From assembly GCF_900176505.1 (NCBI RefSeq), contig NZ_FWYB01000021.1:1-64000 (forward strand): DNA of 64,000 nt. The letters run 5' to 3'. This document shows, piece by piece, positions 57,001-64,000 of the stretch. Within the stretch, counting starts at the first letter, position 1. Each line of letters opens with the position of its first letter. The position numbers were made by a program, and so were the translations under genes. The stretch is from Pedobacter nyackensis. Its GTDB lineage: Bacteria > Bacteroidota > Bacteroidia > Sphingobacteriales > Sphingobacteriaceae. The notes under the pieces are model-generated. The model worked only from the letters and a program-made list of their open reading frames with translations. It had not been told where the DNA came from and did not search any database.

Positions 57001-57458
57001 ATGGTAGCGCCTGGTAAACCAATGCCCCTCTCATCAAGTACCTTTCCTGTCACATTTATTAACGCTTTGATAATAGTTTCAGGAAAACCAACACTGAAAG
57101 GCTTTTTTGAAACAATTATAGCATTATTGCTAAAGGAATAGGTTAGGTTTTGACCTGCAAAAACCATTTTTAGTACTTCCAGGAATTCTTCATCCTTTAC
57201 ATCAATGTTAACGGGTTTGGCATTTTTGAGCACCGACTTGGTTACCATAAAATCGTATCCCGTTTGTAATCTGATCTTGTCAAATATTTTCGTCAGTTTT
57301 GCATTTTTTTCAGATAAGGATATCTTTTGCGCAAATGAATTTGCACTGACTTGTAATATTACTGTGGTGAGTAGTAAAATGGTTAGTTTCATAACCAATA
57401 GTAAGTTAGTTATGCCCCTTTTTCGGAGACATAGGTTTGAGTTCCAAATTTTGTACAT
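54003..57458 (-). CDS. SusC/RagA TonB-dependent outer membrane transporter
   Basis: 1151 residues. Signal peptide, then an STN domain (about 50-115, LQTGYDFMVTKSVLKNAKPV), a carboxypeptidase-like beta domain (about 130-210, GATIKVKGTTRATITDSNGR), the plug (VVVAYGTQKRTSLTGAI, VSIRGRGSL) and the beta-barrel to the end. The STN domain fits with signalling to the adjacent FecR/sigma pair. A later Met at 57392 is an alternative start. The substrate is unknown, as no glycosidase or sulfatase is nearby. Confidence 0.94.
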   Translation of the reverse strand: MYKIWNSNLCLRKRGITNLLLVMKLTILLLTTVILQVSANSFAQKISLSEKNAKLTKIFDKIRLQTGYDFMVTKSVLKNAKPVNIDVKDEEFLEVLKMVFAGQNLTYSFSNNAIIVSKKPFSVGFPETIIKALINVTGKVLDERGIGLPGATIKVKGTTRATITDSNGRFSIKGIDENAILVITYLGYDPKEIKADATAEMIITLTPQNSALSEIVVVAYGTQKRTSLTGAIATITPKQLKDRPVTSIQNALQGVSPGLTILQRPSDVSRNAVASTAVSIRGRGSLVTTAGTGSPMYVIDGIPASAQEFATLNPSDVSSMSVLKDASSAALYGSRAANGVIMVTTKRGSGDKTTVELNANYGWQSPTRISKYVGSVDYTTLYNEALKNAGAAALFTDQQIQWYKDGSKPDLYPNTNWYNEVLRKNAPLSDVNLNINAPGKITNSYLGLSYLNQESIIPHKSQDRIVAKLNTETTIVPEILKIGTNFSFINQSFDRKGDLSWTELNRSLPTAVLRQSNGEWGSIDNGKANSQTAGRNQLRWIEESSKAWDRDNYLQTAANATLTPIKGLSINGLVSLKYTNGNSWTFNNTLNPINDFLTGKPMNSTQRLLNDMLEYWRKRKELLVQGTADYERNFGKHYGKITVGASQESNTYRTAFVGRKNFPNNEMTTVVSGSSNPEDINSDTDGQANRSNQEEWAMRSVFGRFNYAFDDKYLFEVNTRVDYSSRFRKDVREAMFPSFSAGWNVTKEDFMKNVGWIDNLKLRGSYGSLGNQEVVLIGNYFDRLNTGYQYSFEEAPQGGVWADKISNPITGWEKVYMTDLGIDLGLFKGKLDITADYYIKDTKELLMRVPALATIGVNTSTTDAVNSGLPLSNGAATRNKGFELAVTHNNKIGNDFTFSIGGNLSIISSKITKLGGGDEVVDGRYIQKIGESIGSFYGYESEGLFVDAADVTSHAFQTLTTKPGDIKFKDLNGDNKINSADRKVIGNDVPWLNYGFNLNAAYKGFDLSVLTYGVAKVKTYLSEEASYPFFNGANVKEQWLNRWTVANPNPNADFPRILTTAAGAHNYNPTSSFWLFSGAYFRVRGITLGYTIPQDVSKRIGLSKLRVYGAANNPFTIMADKRLADYDPESGSGRGGYPGMKTWSMGLSAGF

Positions 57459-57619
57459 TTGTTTAGTTGGGTTTATAGCGAATGCATGTTCATTGTCCAG
57501 ATGCCCTGCAACGCTAGGTTAATTGTTTAGTTTTAAATTATTCAAGATACCCATACATGGCCAGGATTTCGATTACAGTCGTTTCCTGGCTTTTTTTGGA
57601 TTATCGGTGTATGTAATGG

Positions 57620-58798
57620 TTATTTCATAACGACAATCCTCCTTCCTTCAATTTTAAAATGAACGCCCTGAGTGTCTTCAAGCATTTTCAGCACTTGCGC
57701 GATGTTTTTAGTTCTGGAAATGGTACCGTTAAATTCTTCATCAGAGATGGCTCCATCATATTCAACATTGACATCATACCATCTTGAAATTTTACGCATT
57801 ACAGATTCTATATTTTCATTATTGAACCTAAAGTAATTATTCTTCCATGCCATCACTTCTTCCATATCAGCTTCAACAATATTTATTTGATCATCCCCAT
57901 TACGCTTAACCAGAGCTTGTTGCCCGGGTTTAATCAATACGCCCGTAGTACTATAGGTGCTTACTACCTTAACGCTTCCTTCCAGAAGTGTCGTTTTTGT
58001 ATCCGCCTCTTCTGCATAGCCTTTTACATTAAAATGCGTACCCAAAACTTCTATAGTCTGAGAATTGATGGTTACTTTAAAAGGCATTTTTTTATTTATG
58101 GAGACTTCAAAATAGGCTTCACCTTTTAGCTCAACTTTCCGCTCATTTCCTTTAAAAACAGAAGGATACTTTAGTGAGGAGGCCGCGTTTAGCCAAACAT
58201 TTGTGCCATCAGGTAAATGTATCTGATACTGCCCCCCCCTGGGAGTTTCAATAATATTGTAATCGTTGCCGCTTGAACTTTTATTACCGATAACTGTATA
58301 AACCAGCTGCCCGTCATTTGTCTTTGTAATCTGCACGCCATTCTGAGCGACTAAAGTCCCGTTCTTCGAATCAGTCAAAATAATCCGCTTTCCGTTCGCC
58401 AAAGTCAAATAAGCTTTATTGCCACCTGTTTTAATATGTGAAATAGGAGAAACAAATTGCTTCTGTTTATCAGCGGATCTGTTCGTGTAGATGTATAAAC
58501 CCAGTGCAGCGACAATGAATACCGCAGCAACTGCAGCAACAGGCTTCCATAAAGCACGTTGCCTGACTTTCTTCTGAGGTAATGCAACTACTTGATCAAA
58601 AATCTGATCGGCTATGGTCCGATCCATTAAAATAATTTCTTCGTCGGAGAAGTCATACCAGCCTTCTTCAACAATCTTCTCTAAAGTTTGTTTCAGATCT
58701 GGGTTGGCCAGCAAAGACTTCCATTCCAGTTGCTCCTGCGTCGTTAGCGTACCTGCCACATAGTGCTGATACAAAATACGTAATCTATATTTGGTCAT
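57620..58798 (-). CDS. FecR-type anti-sigma factor
   Basis: 392 residues. N-terminal cytoplasmic anti-sigma part (about 1-85), one membrane helix (about 88-106, AAVAAVFIVAALGLYIY), FecR beta domain (DGTNVWLNAASSLKYPSVFK, ELKGEAYFEVSINKKMPF) and DUF4974 at the end. It takes the signal from the SusC STN domain to the ECF factor just upstream. Confidence 0.94.
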   Translation of the reverse strand: MTKYRLRILYQHYVAGTLTTQEQLEWKSLLANPDLKQTLEKIVEEGWYDFSDEEIILMDRTIADQIFDQVVALPQKKVRQRALWKPVAAVAAVFIVAALGLYIYTNRSADKQKQFVSPISHIKTGGNKAYLTLANGKRIILTDSKNGTLVAQNGVQITKTNDGQLVYTVIGNKSSSGNDYNIIETPRGGQYQIHLPDGTNVWLNAASSLKYPSVFKGNERKVELKGEAYFEVSINKKMPFKVTINSQTIEVLGTHFNVKGYAEEADTKTTLLEGSVKVVSTYSTTGVLIKPGQQALVKRNGDDQINIVEADMEEVMAWKNNYFRFNNENIESVMRKISRWYDVNVEYDGAISDEEFNGTISRTKNIAQVLKMLEDTQGVHFKIEGRRIVVMK

Positions 58799-58899
58799 TT
58801 TTTTGCTTAGTAAAAGGATGATATCAATACATTAGACAATACCCTTTTTTATTAAGACGAGTGAAGATAAAAACCGGGGGTATTAAAAATGTTTTTTTT

Positions 58900-59499
58900 T
58901 TACAACAGTTTAAAAATGATGAGCAGAACAGTTATATCTGTATGGGCTTTTATATAGTTCCGTAAAAATCTTAATGCTAGTTTCATATAACTTTGAACTG
59001 TTAAGACTGAAAGATTTAAGCGGTTAGCTGCTTCTTCATATTTTAATCCTTCCAGATGACACAGCTGATACACCAGTTTCTGCTGCTGAGGTAATAAGGA
59101 CACTCCATCATTTAGTATTTTTCGTACATCATTTAATAGTATTTGTTCCTCAGTCTCGTTGTGACTTTCTTCCCATGTATTTCCAAGTTTACCGTCGGTT
59201 TTGAGCTCAAGTTCTTTGCGTTTGAGCAAATCTATAGCACAGTTACGCGCAATTCTCTTTAAATAGCTATCCAGGTTATTGATATTGATCACACCCGGTC
59301 CCATTAGCCAAAGTTTAAGCATACTCTCCTGCACTACTTCTTCAGCCAGAAGCTGGGAATGCAAAATCCTGATAGAAAAGGTATAAACTTTGTTATAGTA
59401 TTTCTGATAAATATTTCTAAATGCCTGATGATCCCCATCTGCCACTTTTGCGAGCAGGGTGCATTCAGTCACTACGTTTTCATTTAAATGAATGATCAT
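58900..59499 (-). CDS. ECF RNA polymerase sigma factor
   Basis: 199 residues. Region 2 (ALLAKVADGDHQAFRNIYQK-like start, EEVVQESMLKLWL) and region 4 (LPQQQKLVYQLCHLEGLKYE, AANRLNLSVLTVQSYMK). Heads the sigma-FecR-SusC-SusD series and should turn on this locus when SusC binds substrate. The stop is close to FecR (101 bases). Confidence 0.93.
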   Translation of the reverse strand: MIIHLNENVVTECTLLAKVADGDHQAFRNIYQKYYNKVYTFSIRILHSQLLAEEVVQESMLKLWLMGPGVININNLDSYLKRIARNCAIDLLKRKELELKTDGKLGNTWEESHNETEEQILLNDVRKILNDGVSLLPQQQKLVYQLCHLEGLKYEEAANRLNLSVLTVQSYMKLALRFLRNYIKAHTDITVLLIIFKLL

Positions 59500-59889
59500 T
59501 TATGGATTAATCAATATCTCCCTAAGACGAAAAAAAATAATTTTAGACATTTGCTTTGTCAATGTTAACCATAAATTTTAAAAGTACAACCACAAGCTTT
59601 ACTATTTTTTAGAAATTAGCTGCTCAGCAGTCAGGAAATATGATTTTAGGTCTTCTTTGTTTGTCCAGACTCTGAGCCAGCCCATAGTTGGATAACCTTT
59701 AGTTAAGCATTGGTTAAGGGTTGGTTAACCCTTGGTATATCCCCAAGGTTAATTAACGCTTAATTAACACTTTATCACCCCACAGTCAAATACGAACTCA
59801 TTCTTTCCAAATACCAATATTATTTTACAAATTCAATAAGCTTTATCAATGCACTAGATTATTTATAATTACTATAAAAACCAAGCAGT
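59500..59889. other. gene-free region with a palindrome cluster
   Basis: No gene. At 59716-59748 two overlapping inverted repeats occur, AAGGGTTGGTTAACCCTT and CCTTGGTATATCCCCAAGG, followed by GTTAATTAAC and TTAATTAAC. It could be a binding site, an old terminator or a decayed element edge. Confidence 0.4.
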
Positions 59890-59973
59890 ATGGGCATCTC
59901 AAATGGAGTATTCGGAACATTCACCGGTAAACTAGGCAATCTGGTAAGTTATCAACTTAATGCGCAAACGTAG
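59890..59973 (+). pseudogene. 5' fragment of a DUF6266-like gene
   Basis: ATG followed by MGISNGVFGTFTGKLGNLVS and YQLNAQT, then two stop codons. The start matches the DUF6266 N-terminus (GxFSGKxGNxVGY). Only 27 residues remain; the frame is broken where the family continues with VVR or the like. Confidence 0.5.
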
Positions 59974-60022
59974 TAGTTGTGCAACAATTACCTATATCAT
60001 ATATCGTGTGGAGTCACAATTT

Positions 60023-60613
60023 TCAGTTTTGTAAGTCTGAGATACATTTTTCTCTAATTTTCCATATAGATTCTAAATCAAGAACTAAATTATTTTCAAT
60101 CCATTCTTTAAGAAATGTTTGATGTATTCGAATTTTTTCTTCGTTAATTTGATCAAATTCAATTTCATGTTCTTCTAATAATTTGTTTTGAAAATCAGAA
60201 TAGTTTGAATTGGGTCTTGTAAAATCTAAATATTCATTACCAATTCTTAGATAATTATGTGCTTCAGGGATATAATCTAATTCATTTTCGTTAAGTGTAT
60301 TTTCAATTTTAGGAGCGTATTCTTTGTCCATTTTAAAAATACCAAGAATTAGTTTTACCTCGAGTTGATTATTTTCTAATGCTAATTTTCTTAAAATCGA
60401 ATGTTTTGTACTACATGTTCCAGCTCTATCTCTGAAAATACAAAGAATATCTTTTTTGTTTTTATTTCGTTTATAAGGAAGTCGAGAAACAAATTTACAA
60501 GCAGATTTAAAATCGTTAATTCCTAAGTTTAAAAATTCTTTAGAAACCTTTCCATTATATTTTATTTCGAAATTCATTTTTGCATAGAGTTTTGATACGA
60601 TTATATATAACAT
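60023..60613 (-). CDS. hypothetical protein with transglutaminase-like Cys-His-Asp set
   Basis: 196 residues; Met 13 (60577) is an alternative start. Very AT-rich with Lys, Asn and Glu bias, unlike neighbours, which suggests transfer. DRAGTCSTKHSILRKLALEN has a Cys at the head of a helix; EAHNYLRIGNEYLDFTRPNS supplies His and Asp in the order of a transglutaminase/papain-like triad. Activity is not proven. It lies in a decayed patch beside tRNA-Arg. Confidence 0.65.
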   Translation of the reverse strand: MLYIIVSKLYAKMNFEIKYNGKVSKEFLNLGINDFKSACKFVSRLPYKRNKNKKDILCIFRDRAGTCSTKHSILRKLALENNQLEVKLILGIFKMDKEYAPKIENTLNENELDYIPEAHNYLRIGNEYLDFTRPNSNYSDFQNKLLEEHEIEFDQINEEKIRIHQTFLKEWIENNLVLDLESIWKIREKCISDLQN

Positions 60614-60618
60614 TATAT

Positions 60619-60652
60619 TTTACGAAAAAAAATATACAAAATTTCGTAAAAA
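60619..60652. repeat. 10-base inverted repeat upstream of the transglutaminase-like gene
   Basis: TTTTACGAAA (60619-60628) and TTTCGTAAAA (60643-60652) are perfect inverted repeats with 14 bases between. Position just before the gene suggests an operator or a promoter hairpin. Confidence 0.45.
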
Positions 60653-60707
60653 CTAATATAAGTTTATTTTTAAGGACTAAGAGAAATAGATTTTTAGAAT
60701 TATCTCC

Positions 60708-60838
60708 TCCGCTCTTTTAAAAGCAAATGCTACAGCTTTTATTATCATTCATAATCACCTTTCGGGAAGTTAACTCCAAGTGATGCAGATAAACAAATTA
60801 CAAAAAGGATTAAAGAAGCAAGGAGGAACGGATCTTAA
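60708..60838 (+). pseudogene. RadC/JAB-domain gene remnant, frameshifted
   Basis: SSALLKANATAFIIIHNHLS is the RadC metal motif start (HxH-PSG), and one frame further on KLTPSDADKQITKRIKEARR continues it. A one-base deletion near 60764-60767 breaks the frame and the N-terminus is lost. RadC-like genes are frequent on Bacteroidota integrative elements. Confidence 0.65.
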
Positions 60839-61002
60839 TCACGATTACTTTGAACTCAGAAAGATCAGTTTTATTCTGGAGCTGAATGTTGGATAATTGT
60901 TTTGAGTTTATTTTTTAACTCTCTTAACGCACTGATTTTAAATAAAAAAGGATTGCTCTTTTACGAACAATCCTTTCAATTTTCGGACGTAAATCCTGTT
61001 AG

Positions 61003-61076
61003 TACCCTGGAAGGGACTCGAACCCCTGACCCTCGGTTTAGAAAACCGACGCTCTATCCAGCTGAGCTACCAAGGC
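61003..61076 (-). tRNA. tRNA-Arg (TCT anticodon)
   Basis: 74 bases, CCA not encoded. Acceptor GCCTTGG/CCAGGGT, D-arm GCTC-GAGC, anticodon stem TCGGT/ACCGA with loop TTTCTAA, T-arm AGGGG-TTCGAGT-CCCTT, discriminator A. Confidence 0.93.
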
Positions 61077-61163
61077 ATCTTCCCTGTTAGGAGCGGCAAA
61101 GATATAAAAACATGGGAATAACGCAAAATCTATTTTAATAATTTCTGCTAAAATATTGCGAAA

Positions 61164-62534
61164 TCAGATCGCAATCTTCTTATTTGGGAACTGCTCTGCA
61201 TGATTCATGATCAAATGCAAAATGTAATCATCAGAAGGATAAGGCTGTAGCACCGACTTCAGCAAATCCACCTCGTTGACATCAGTATGTGAAGAAATAT
61301 AGCCCATACCGTAAAATTTTCCTTGTTCGACCAATAAACAACTCTGTTCGTCATCAGTTCTCCCCTTATCCAGCATGGCAAAGGATGGAAGAATAGATTT
61401 TAAATAAGCAATTGCGTACTTAACCCGGACATTATAAGCCGCGGCAGATTCTTTTCCCAGACAAGCACCACTACACCTACCCTCGTCATGTCCGGTACAA
61501 GCCTGGCGGTTCCTTTGGACAAAACAAAGCTTTTCACAAAGCACATGCTCTTTAATTAATAAACGCAATAGGTTATGCCCGTCCAACAAAGTATTGAAAC
61601 TATACAGCGCAGCTACCTGCTTCCGGTATTTATCTATACCTAAACGCATATACCCCTTTTGATCCTCAAAAACATACAAGCCATATTTCTGGTCATGTCT
61701 TTTCAAAGCCCGGTTATTATCCGGCCAGAGGCGCTTAATCTCTACAGCCTCCAATATGAAAGCCATCAATTCCGTTCCACATACCTCAAAGTCGACCGTA
61801 TATATGTTTTGAAGGAACTCCTGTCGTTGCCTGCTGGTGCTGTTTCCAGTAAAATGCGAACAAACACGCTTTTTAAGGCTTTTGGCTTTACCAATATAGA
61901 TTACCTTACCCTTTTCATCTTTAAAATAATAAACGCCTGGAACAAGCGGTATACGGTCTATCTGGCTCTTTGGCAAATTAGGAGGCAATGCCTGCTCTTT
62001 AGAAAACTTATTAAGTGTTTGCTGGATGTGATTTTCGGAATCTTCTGCAATGAGCATAGACAATAATATCGCTGTTGCTGCCGTATCCCCTCCTGCACGG
62101 TGCCTGTTGCTCACTGAAATGTTCAAAGCAGCACAAAGCTTACCCAGACTGTAAGAACGATGTCCAGGCAATATCTTCCTGCTCAACCTAACCGTACATA
62201 GCTTGCGACAATTCAATTCATAACCAGATTGCATCAACTGGTGGTGGATAAATGAAAAATCGAAATTTACATTGTGTGCAACGAATATTTTATCATGCAA
62301 CAATTCGTAGATCTCTGCCGCCATATCCTTAAATAAGGGGGCATCAGCTACCATGTCATTGCTGATACCGGTAAGTGACTCAATATAAGGTGGGATATCC
62401 TGTTCCGGATTAATCAGCGTTTCAAAAGCATGTACAACCTCTTGCCCGTTATGCACCAAAATAGAAATTTCAGTAATTCCATTTCCTGATGCAAAACCGC
62501 CCGTGGTTTCAATATCTACAACAGCATATAACAT
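61164..62534 (-). CDS. DnaQ-like exonuclease fused to GIY-YIG nuclease domain
   Basis: 456 residues. DEDD exonuclease domain 1-165: VVDIETTGG (DxE), FVAHNVNFDFSFIHH and HRAGGDTAATA. GIY-YIG domain ~195-275: LVPGVYYFKDEKGKVIYIGK and AKSLKKRVCSHF. The rest resembles the Cho/UvrC side region with a Cys cluster (CEKLCFVQRNRQACTGHDEG and CSGACLG). Likely DNA repair; known as an exonuclease-Cho-type fusion in many Bacteroidota. Confidence 0.9.
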   Translation of the reverse strand: MLYAVVDIETTGGFASGNGITEISILVHNGQEVVHAFETLINPEQDIPPYIESLTGISNDMVADAPLFKDMAAEIYELLHDKIFVAHNVNFDFSFIHHQLMQSGYELNCRKLCTVRLSRKILPGHRSYSLGKLCAALNISVSNRHRAGGDTAATAILLSMLIAEDSENHIQQTLNKFSKEQALPPNLPKSQIDRIPLVPGVYYFKDEKGKVIYIGKAKSLKKRVCSHFTGNSTSRQRQEFLQNIYTVDFEVCGTELMAFILEAVEIKRLWPDNNRALKRHDQKYGLYVFEDQKGYMRLGIDKYRKQVAALYSFNTLLDGHNLLRLLIKEHVLCEKLCFVQRNRQACTGHDEGRCSGACLGKESAAAYNVRVKYAIAYLKSILPSFAMLDKGRTDDEQSCLLVEQGKFYGMGYISSHTDVNEVDLLKSVLQPYPSDDYILHLIMNHAEQFPNKKIAI

Positions 62535-62684
62535 TCAAATGACTTTATACAATTTACAAGACAAATATGCTAATAAATTTAGTATTCCAATTGAATTCTA
62601 TTTGTTAATTCTTTTTGTCCACCAAATTTCAACTATGGCATGCAAATGGCATATGTTTTAAATGAACAAAAGAACAGGAAGATA

Positions 62685-63056
62685 ATGTCTAAAAAAATAT
62701 TAGCTGTTGATGATGATCGTGATATCGTTGATGTCATCAAGATCATACTGGAGGATGAAGGATATGAAGTTTCTACATTAACCACTGGAAGGAATATATT
62801 GGATGTAATATCCTCGATCCGACCAGACCTTATTTTACTGGATGTAATGCTGGGAGGAATGGACGGAAGAGAAATTTGTAAGTCGATAAAAGCTCATGCA
62901 ATTTTTAAATACATCCCCATCGTAATGATATCTGCAAGCCATAACTTACAAAACGTGTTAAAAATGCCAGGCTCGCCCAACGACTTCCTTTCAAAACCTT
63001 TTGATATTGATCATCTGGTAAATAAAGTTAGAACTCAATTGGGTGCCACAGGCTAA
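62685..63056 (+). CDS. single-domain response regulator
   Basis: 123 residues from the Met at 62685 (SKKILAVDDDRDIVDV), favoured over an in-frame Met 15 codons earlier that lacks fold. Receiver only: Asp in LILLDVMLGG, Ser in MISASHN and Lys in FLSKPFD. No output domain, as in phosphorelay intermediates. No kinase is adjacent. Confidence 0.9.
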   Translation: MSKKILAVDDDRDIVDVIKIILEDEGYEVSTLTTGRNILDVISSIRPDLILLDVMLGGMDGREICKSIKAHAIFKYIPIVMISASHNLQNVLKMPGSPNDFLSKPFDIDHLVNKVRTQLGATG

Positions 63057-63108
63057 TTGTACTAATTTAAGTATTTATAGTACTAAATTGTATATAATTA
63101 TCAAGCGC

Positions 63109-63510
63109 TTAGCTTGTTTCAATCTTTATAGGATTGCTTAGTATTTTATGTATCGGACATTTGTCTGCTATCACCATTAATCGCTTACGTTCGTCCTCTG
63201 TCAGTTCGCCGGTAAATTCAATCCTCCTTTTTATAGTAGTTCCTGCACTCATCTCCTCTTCTTTACAAATTTCCAGTTCAATTTTAACGTAATCCAGGTT
63301 CAGGTTTTTTCTATCTGCGTACATCCTTAAGGTGATTGCCGTGCAACTGCCCAAACTTGCCAGTAATAATGCTGCAGGCGACATTCCTTCATCTGTACCG
63401 CCAACATCTTCCGGCTCATCTGAATAAATAAAATGTCCTCCCGAATATACTTTTGTTTTATAATGGGATTTATCGAGTTCTGTAATTGCGGTGATCTGGT
63501 TTGCTGACAT
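63109..63510 (-). CDS. OsmC family peroxidase/thiol protein
   Basis: 133 residues. Two redox Cys: LASLGSCTAITLRMYADRK and IADKCPIHKILSNP. HFIYSDEPEDVGGTDEGMSP lies before them. OsmC/Ohr relatives reduce organic peroxides in the cytoplasm. Confidence 0.92.
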   Translation of the reverse strand: MSANQITAITELDKSHYKTKVYSGGHFIYSDEPEDVGGTDEGMSPAALLLASLGSCTAITLRMYADRKNLNLDYVKIELEICKEEEMSAGTTIKRRIEFTGELTEDERKRLMVIADKCPIHKILSNPIKIETS

Positions 63511-63584
63511 AAGTAATATTTAAATCTAATCTAACGTTATTTTGAATAATTTTATATGAGCCTTGACAATAAACACTAAACCCT

Positions 63585-63785
63585 ATGCCGTCAACTGTTA
63601 TCCATAGTTTTGTCCATGATCATGATTCAAAGAAACTAACCATAACCTTTGTGTCGGGAATAAAGTATGAGTATAAAAACATCCCTCTGAGGGTGTACCA
63701 GATGTTTAAGGCTGCAGGTTCAAAAGGAAGATATTTTAACCACTACATAAAAGGAAAGTACAAATACAAAAGGCTTAAAACATAA
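63585..63785 (+). CDS. KTSC domain protein
   Basis: 66 residues, the complete KTSC domain: FVHDHDSKKLTITFVSGIKY, then YKNIPLRVYQMFKAAGSKGR and FNHYIKGKYKYKRL. Possibly nucleic-acid binding; function unknown. Confidence 0.88.
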   Translation: MPSTVIHSFVHDHDSKKLTITFVSGIKYEYKNIPLRVYQMFKAAGSKGRYFNHYIKGKYKYKRLKT

Positions 63786-63814
63786 ATGGCCGGAAATTCT
63801 GCCGGCCATTTATG
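63781..63814. terminator. long hairpin terminator between convergent genes
   Basis: 13-pair perfect stem CATAAATGGCCGG / CCGGCCATTTATG, loop of 8, followed by TTTTAG. It includes the stop codon of the KTSC gene and can serve both strands. Confidence 0.9.
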
Positions 63815-63835
63815 TTTTAGATCTATAAAAGAAAA

Positions 63836-64000
63836 CTATTCTGCTTCTCTTTTGATATAAGTTTTATTCCCATTTTTATTGATGTAGTATTTTCCACCAC
63901 GTGGACCGGTTAAGATTTGCTCACCATTAGGGCCTTTTAAGCTCCTGTCGATGGTAGGCTTGTAGTCTTTAGCGCTTGCAGCAGCAGTTGTAGTTTGCTT
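63836..64000 (-). CDS. 3' end of a protein with a PBCV-type basic adaptor domain (partial)
   Basis: Stop codon at 63836-63838; the frame is open to the window edge, so the gene continues beyond 64000. The visible end reads GPNGEQILTGPRGGKYYINK with NGNKTYIKREAE, a GPRGGKYY(I/V)-type C-terminal domain known from viral and bacterial proteins. Upstream is an Ala/Thr-rich linker. Confidence 0.7.
   Translation of the reverse strand, partial: KQTTTAAASAKDYKPTIDRSLKGPNGEQILTGPRGGKYYINKNGNKTYIKREAE

Noticed and set aside
52324..58798. Polysaccharide utilization locus
   Set aside because: SusCD and regulators are present but no carbohydrate-active enzyme is found in the window, so the name is not justified.
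1..64000. CRISPR array, IS element, transposase or integrase
   Set aside because: No regularly spaced repeats and no transposase or integrase motifs were seen by eye on either strand.

Overview
The window looks like chromosomal DNA of a Bacteroidota organism, most probably family Sphingobacteriaceae (Pedobacter-like). The reasons are a type B C-terminal sorting domain of the type IX secretion system, a SusC/SusD pair with FecR and an ECF sigma factor, DUF3667 and LytS/LytTR proteins, promoter boxes of the TAnnTTTG type, and almost no Shine-Dalgarno sequences. The genus is inferred from protein style only.

Layout. 0-8.3 kb: the 3' end of a large PKD-repeat surface protein, a multi-PAS/GAF sensor lacking a kinase ATPase domain, a DJ-1/PfpI protein, and a kynurenine pair (tryptophan 2,3-dioxygenase, kynureninase). 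8.6-12 kb: a tricorn-like protease closed by a shared hairpin terminator. 12-18.5 kb: a heavy-metal RND efflux set (TolC-like, CusA/CzcA-like, adaptor) led by two small His-rich proteins. 18.6-28.8 kb: stress protein, a half universal-stress-protein gene, LigD (ligase plus polymerase), a zinc metalloprotease, a DUF3667 membrane protein, a VOC protein, an AI-2E family transporter, an orphan ECF sigma factor and small unknowns. 29.1-29.2 kb: a strong candidate for a 6S-like structured RNA. 29.5-32.5 kb: a LytS kinase, thioredoxin-like lipoprotein and LytTR regulator operon. 32.5-34.7 kb: a Ser/Thr kinase next to a decayed penicillin-binding-protein gene, a 54-residue ORF and a tRNA-Arg 3'-half fossil. 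34.7-41 kb: a 13-residue-repeat protein, DUF1801, and an AraC regulator facing two transcription units that carry near-identical promoter modules. 41.2-48.9 kb: Lrp and AraC regulators and a complete trans-4-hydroxyproline degradation operon led by an M24 prolidase-type peptidase. 49-52.2 kb: small unknowns, a HEIGH metalloprotease, an AraC remnant and a PhyH dioxygenase. 52.3-59.5 kb: SusD, SusC, FecR and ECF sigma factor. 59.5-61.1 kb: a decayed AT-rich patch (DUF6266 start, transglutaminase-like protein, broken RadC) next to an intact tRNA-Arg(TCT). 61.1-64 kb: exonuclease/GIY-YIG fusion, response regulator, OsmC, KTSC, and a partial adaptor-domain protein.

How genes work together. The best functional unit is the hydroxyproline operon: a dipeptidase frees Hyp or Pro, then epimerase, D-Hyp dehydrogenase, deaminase and semialdehyde dehydrogenase give 2-oxoglutarate. 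The most interesting structural observations are the 6S-like RNA, the paired promoter modules beside the AraC gene, and the two tRNA-Arg sequences 26.5 kb apart, which may be old attachment sites bracketing an island. No integrase, IS element or CRISPR array was seen.
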